Below are positions 60,990 through 64,000 of a DNA stretch of 64,000 nt, one piece after another. A model generated the notes under the pieces. It searched no databases, was not told the origin of the DNA, and saw nothing but the letters and a program-made list of their open reading frames with translations. The translations under genes and the position numbers were made by a program. Within the stretch, counting starts at the first letter, position 1. Each line of letters opens with the position of its first letter. Origin of the DNA: Polyangium sp. y55x31 (lineage in GTDB: Bacteria > Myxococcota_A > Polyangia > Polyangiales > Polyangiaceae); NCBI RefSeq assembly GCF_029946505.1, contig NZ_JARZHG010000015.1, positions 62,001 through 126,000 on the forward strand, read 5' to 3'.

Positions 60990-61010
60990 TCGCGGAGCAG
61001 GGGGGCGCAC

Positions 61011-62639
61011 GTGGGCGCCATCATCGACGCGCTGACCGACCTACAGCACGAGCACGGCTGGCTCGACGACGCGCGCCTCGCGGCGCTCGCGCAAAAGCTC
61101 GGCGTTCCGCTCTACCGGATCGAAGGGCTCGTCTCGTTTTACCCGCACTTCCGCAGAAAACCCCCGCCGCGCGTGGAGGTCGCGCTCTGCCGCGACGTGA
61201 CGTGCCGGCTCGCCGGCGGCCGTGATTTTTTGGCGCGGGCGCGGCAGGCGATCGGGGGCGATCCGTCGGTGGAGGTGCGCGAGGTGAGCTGCCTCGGCCG
61301 ATGTGATCGAGCCCCGGCCGCCGCGCTCAACGAGCGACCGGTGCACGCGAAAAACCTCGACGCCCTGGCCGTGGCCGTCCGCTGGGCCGACGAGCCGCAG
61401 CCCAAAGCAGCGCCCTCCCCGCCGCGACGCTGGGCGAGTGATCCGTATGAGGACCAAGGATCACGCTACGGCGTGCTCGCCTCGCTGCGCGGGGATGCGC
61501 TCGCCGCGGAGCGGATCCTGGCGACGCTCGACGCGAGCGGGCTGCGCGGCATGGGCGGCGCGGGGTTCCCCACGGGTCGCAAGTGGCAGCTCGTCCGCAA
61601 GGAGACGGCGCGCCCGAAGTACGTGGTGTGCAACGCGGACGAGAGCGAGCCGGGCACGTTCAAGGACCGCGTGATCCTCGACGAGTTGCCGCACCTCGTG
61701 ATCGAGGGCATGGCCATCGCCGCGCTCGTCGTCGGGGCCTCCGAAGGGATCGTGTTCATCCGCCACGAGTACGGGCTCGAGCGGGAGAACCTCGCGCGTG
61801 CGATCGAAGAAGCGCGGCAGTGCGGCGCGCTCGGCCCTGACGCGCTCGGGCCGGGGTTGCCGTTCGACGTGCGGATCGCCATCTCGCCGGGTGGATACAT
61901 CCTCGGCGAGGAGACGGCGCTGCTCGAATGCCTCGAAGACAACCGCGGCGAGCCGCGGAACAAGCCGCCGTTCCCCGGTCAGAAGGGGCTCTTCGGTCGG
62001 CCCACGTTGATCAACAACGTCGAGACGCTCTCGTACGTCCCGCTCATCGTGAAAGAGGGCGCCGAGGCGTGGAAGGCGCGCGGCGTGCGCGGCTCGGGCG
62101 GGCTCAAGTTCATCGCGCTCTCGGGCGACGTCGAAAAGCCGGGCGTCTATCAGGTGCCCATGGGCACGACGATCGGCGAGCTCATCGAGAGGGCCGGCGG
62201 TACGAAGGACGGAAAACCCATCCTCGCGATCGCGCCCGGCGGCGCCTCGTCGAATTTCTTGCGCGCGGATGCCGTCGATGCGCCGCTCGACTTCGACGCG
62301 CTCCACAAGCGCGGCTCGATGCTCGGCTCGGGCGCGGTGCTCGTGGTGTGCGAAGGCGCGGACATCGTGGATCTCGTGACGAACGTCGTGGCGTTCTTCC
62401 GCAACGAGTCTTGCGGCAAGTGCGTGCCGTGCCGCGTGGGCACGGAGAAGGCCGTCGCGATCCTCGAAGAAGCCGTGCTCGGGCGCGGGAAAAAGCGTCA
62501 CCTCGTGGTGCTCTCCGAGCTCGCCGAGACGCTCGCCGATACCTCGATCTGCGGCCTCGGACAGGTCGCGATCGCACCGTTCCTCTCCGTCCTGCGCGCC
62601 TTCGAGGACGACGTGCGCGCCCGCTTCCCGGAGGATTGA
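61011..62639 (+). CDS. NuoE-NuoF fusion, probable formate dehydrogenase NAD-binding (beta) subunit
   Basis: A 542-residue fusion. Residues ~1-125 are NuoE-like, with a [2Fe-2S] thioredoxin-fold cluster (CRDVTCRLAGG, CLGRCDRAPA). Residues ~150-540 are NuoF-like: GLRGMGGAGFPTGRKW (FMN-binding), CNADESEPGTFKDR (NADH/FMN), ALLECLEDNRGEPRNKPPFP, and the [4Fe-4S] motif ESCGKCVPCRVGTEKAVAIL with a distal Cys in ICGLGQ. Such E-F fusions occur as beta subunits (FdsB) of NAD-dependent molybdenum formate dehydrogenases, and also in some hydrogenases. The MoeA gene downstream favours formate dehydrogenase, with the alpha subunit outside the window. GTG start; ribosome site GGGGGCG. Confidence 0.85.
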   Translation: MGAIIDALTDLQHEHGWLDDARLAALAQKLGVPLYRIEGLVSFYPHFRRKPPPRVEVALCRDVTCRLAGGRDFLARARQAIGGDPSVEVREVSCLGRCDRAPAAALNERPVHAKNLDALAVAVRWADEPQPKAAPSPPRRWASDPYEDQGSRYGVLASLRGDALAAERILATLDASGLRGMGGAGFPTGRKWQLVRKETARPKYVVCNADESEPGTFKDRVILDELPHLVIEGMAIAALVVGASEGIVFIRHEYGLERENLARAIEEARQCGALGPDALGPGLPFDVRIAISPGGYILGEETALLECLEDNRGEPRNKPPFPGQKGLFGRPTLINNVETLSYVPLIVKEGAEAWKARGVRGSGGLKFIALSGDVEKPGVYQVPMGTTIGELIERAGGTKDGKPILAIAPGGASSNFLRADAVDAPLDFDALHKRGSMLGSGAVLVVCEGADIVDLVTNVVAFFRNESCGKCVPCRVGTEKAVAILEEAVLGRGKKRHLVVLSELAETLADTSICGLGQVAIAPFLSVLRAFEDDVRARFPED

Positions 62640-62646
62640 TCGAGCC

Positions 62647-63900
62647 ATGGGCGTGCGAGACGTGCGCATGCGCGGCTTCCGAAAGCGCGCGAGCGTCGAT
62701 GAGGCGCTCGCGGCGCTCACGTCGCGCACGGGCGAGCTCGAAGCCGAGCGCGTGCCCGTCACGGAGGCGAGCGGGCGTGTGCTCGCGGAAGACGTGGCCG
62801 CCGCCGCGAGCGTGCCGCATTTCCGCCGCGCCGCGATGGATGGATGGGCCGTCGTCGGGGAGTCGACGTTCGGCGCGAGCACGTACGCGCCCGCGTCGCT
62901 CGTGCTGATCGGCGAGGCGAGGCCGGGAAGGCCGTTCGCGGGCGTGCTCCGTCGCGGTGAGGCCGTGCGCATCACGACGGGCGCGCCGGTGCCCGAAGGC
63001 GCGGACGCGGTCCTCATGGCCGAGCGTGCCGAGGAGATCACGCGCGGCGATCGGACGATCGTCTCCGTCGCGGAGCCTGTGTCACCCGGCAAGCACGTCG
63101 GCGCGATCGGCGAGGACGTTCCGGCCGGTACGATCGTGGCGCGGCGAGGCCGCAAGCTCCGGCCGCAGGACGTGGGCCTCTTGGCGAGCGTCGGCGCGGG
63201 CCTCGTGCCCGTCGTGCAGAGGCCCCGCGTGCGCGTCGTGATCACGGGCGACGAGCTGCTCGCGCCGGGCAGCATGCCCGAGGGATCGTGCATCGTGGAC
63301 TCGAACAGCGTGGTGCTCGCGGCGCTCGTCGCGCGGGACGGCGGCGCGCTCTCGCCCACGGTACGCGCGAACGATCGGTACGAGCTCGTGCGCGAGGCGA
63401 TCGCGGGGGGCGACGAGGATGTCGTGCTCGTCTCGGGTGGATCGTCCGTGGGGCCCGAGGATCACGCGCCGCTCGCGCTCGCCGAGATCGGCGAGGTCAC
63501 GGTGCACGGCGTGGCGATGCGCCCGTCGAGCCCGGCAGGCTTTGGCTTCATCCCCGGCCGCGTCCGCCCGCGCCCCGTCTTCCTCCTGCCGGGCAACCCG
63601 GTCTCTTGTTTGTGTGCGTACGAGTTCTTTGCAGGTCCAACGATCCGCGCGCTCGGCGGCCTCCCGCGCGCGTGGCCTCACCCGCGCGGAAAGGGCCGTC
63701 TCGCCGCGAAGATCGTCTCCGAGCTCGGCCGCATGGATTACGTCCGCGTGAAGTACGACGGCGCGCTTGTCACGCCGATCATGACGAGCGGCGCGTCGAT
63801 CCTCTCCTCCACGACCCGCGCGGACGGCGTCGTGCTCGTCCCTGCCGGCAGCGAGGGCCATGGCGAGGGCGAGGAGGTCGAGGTCTTCCTCTACGATTGA
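62647..63900 (+). CDS. moeA: Molybdopterin molybdenumtransferase MoeA
   Basis: A 417-residue MoeA, which inserts molybdate into adenylated molybdopterin. Domains in order: I/II (~15-175) with VPHFRRAAMDGWAVVGEST, VRITTGAPVPEGADAVLM, and GEDVPAGTIVARRG; III, the MPT-binding fold (~190-335), with VRVVITGDELLAPG, CIVDSNSVVL, VVLVSGGSSVGPEDH, and LLPGNPVSC; IV (~340-417), a beta domain. The start is seven bases after the previous stop, so it is in the same operon as the NuoE-NuoF fusion. This supports a molybdo-enzyme cluster. Confidence 0.95.
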   Translation: MGVRDVRMRGFRKRASVDEALAALTSRTGELEAERVPVTEASGRVLAEDVAAAASVPHFRRAAMDGWAVVGESTFGASTYAPASLVLIGEARPGRPFAGVLRRGEAVRITTGAPVPEGADAVLMAERAEEITRGDRTIVSVAEPVSPGKHVGAIGEDVPAGTIVARRGRKLRPQDVGLLASVGAGLVPVVQRPRVRVVITGDELLAPGSMPEGSCIVDSNSVVLAALVARDGGALSPTVRANDRYELVREAIAGGDEDVVLVSGGSSVGPEDHAPLALAEIGEVTVHGVAMRPSSPAGFGFIPGRVRPRPVFLLPGNPVSCLCAYEFFAGPTIRALGGLPRAWPHPRGKGRLAAKIVSELGRMDYVRVKYDGALVTPIMTSGASILSSTTRADGVVLVPAGSEGHGEGEEVEVFLYD

Positions 63901-63915
63901 CCGCCGGGGGGCGTC

Positions 63916-64000
63916 ATGAAGCAAGCGCAGTTCCTCAACGTCGTGGACCGGGACGAGGCCGAGCGGCGCTTCCGCGCGGCCATCGGCGCGATCGACGCGA
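63916..64000 (+). CDS. Start of a further molybdopterin-biosynthesis-type gene (partial)
   Basis: ATG 63916 opens a frame running to the window end, 28 complete codons: MKQAQFLNVVDRDEAERRFR followed by AAIGAIDA. The opening QFLxVVDRDEAERRFR is typical of MoeA-like proteins fused to a periplasmic-binding-protein-like C-terminal domain. It starts 15 bases after moeA on the same strand, with a GGGGGGCG run upstream. Only the first ~28 residues are visible, so the identification is tentative. Confidence 0.5.
   Translation, partial: MKQAQFLNVVDRDEAERRFRAAIGAIDA

Overview
The window is very GC-rich, gene-dense DNA (about 60 protein genes and two tRNAs) and reads as a chromosomal segment of a myxobacterium, most likely of the Sorangiineae/Polyangiaceae type. 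That placement is inference. It rests on a CdnL (CarD-like) regulator, a DUF2330 surface protein, many secreted or lipidated Cys/Asp-repeat proteins (MopE-like, TSP3-like, SBBP-propeller), AgmX-like lipoproteins, a DUF4388 protein, a COQ4 homologue and a lysine/alanine-rich histone H1-like protein. No prophage, CRISPR array or biosynthetic gene cluster is visible. Most of the window is housekeeping core interleaved with lineage-specific surface proteins.

Layout. 0-12 kb: end of a secreted protein, a Cys-repeat lipoprotein, tRNA-Leu(UAG), secA translationally coupled to a coiled-coil protein, a 1286-residue DUF3857/transglutaminase-like lipoprotein, a Crp/Fnr regulator and folB. 12-25 kb: PHP-domain lipoprotein, NhaR-like regulator, CobA-HemD fusion, GYF/GAF protein, tRNA-Cys, a porin-like protein, a MopE-like protein, an orphan sigma-54 response regulator, a DUF4388-TPR protein and a propeller lipoprotein. 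25-36 kb: membrane-anchored zincin fusion, parvulin, two zinc-ribbon membrane proteins, pterin dehydratase, RNase III, an outer-membrane protein, TrmL, CdnL, Ppx/GppA and an OmpA-like lipoprotein. 36-50 kb: histone H1-like gene with its own promoter and terminator, MFS transporter, a 534-residue orphan next to an AgmX-like lipoprotein, HNH nuclease, dienoyl-CoA-reductase-like SDR coupled to a DEDDh exonuclease, aspartyl-protease-like lipoprotein, CoaD and a GT39-type glycosyltransferase. 50-64 kb: COQ4 divergent from a TetR regulator with twin operators, several unknowns, a LON-domain protein, a MerR-DUF2203-FolE operon, DUF2330 protein with tandem acidic repeats, and the start of a probable formate-dehydrogenase/molybdenum-cofactor cluster (NuoE-NuoF fusion, MoeA, and a further gene cut by the window end).

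The most unusual signals lie between genes: a ~140-bp repeat present twice in opposite orientation; two intergenic arrays of four consecutive short-loop hairpins; a 79-bp MITE-like element with 17-bp terminal inverted repeats flanked by TAA, whose insertion supplies the stop codons of both neighbouring genes; a ~300-nt structured leader upstream of cdnL; several regulators whose -10 box is so close to the start codon that their mRNAs are probably leaderless; and convergent gene pairs ending in the same CTAG (or TTAG) tetranucleotide.

Gene co-operation: several adjacent pairs overlap by stop/start tetranucleotides (ATGA, GTGA, TTGA) and are probably translationally coupled. Pterin/folate genes (folB, phhB, folE) are scattered rather than clustered. 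Starts and operators were read by eye; no similarity search was possible, so family names are by motif recognition.
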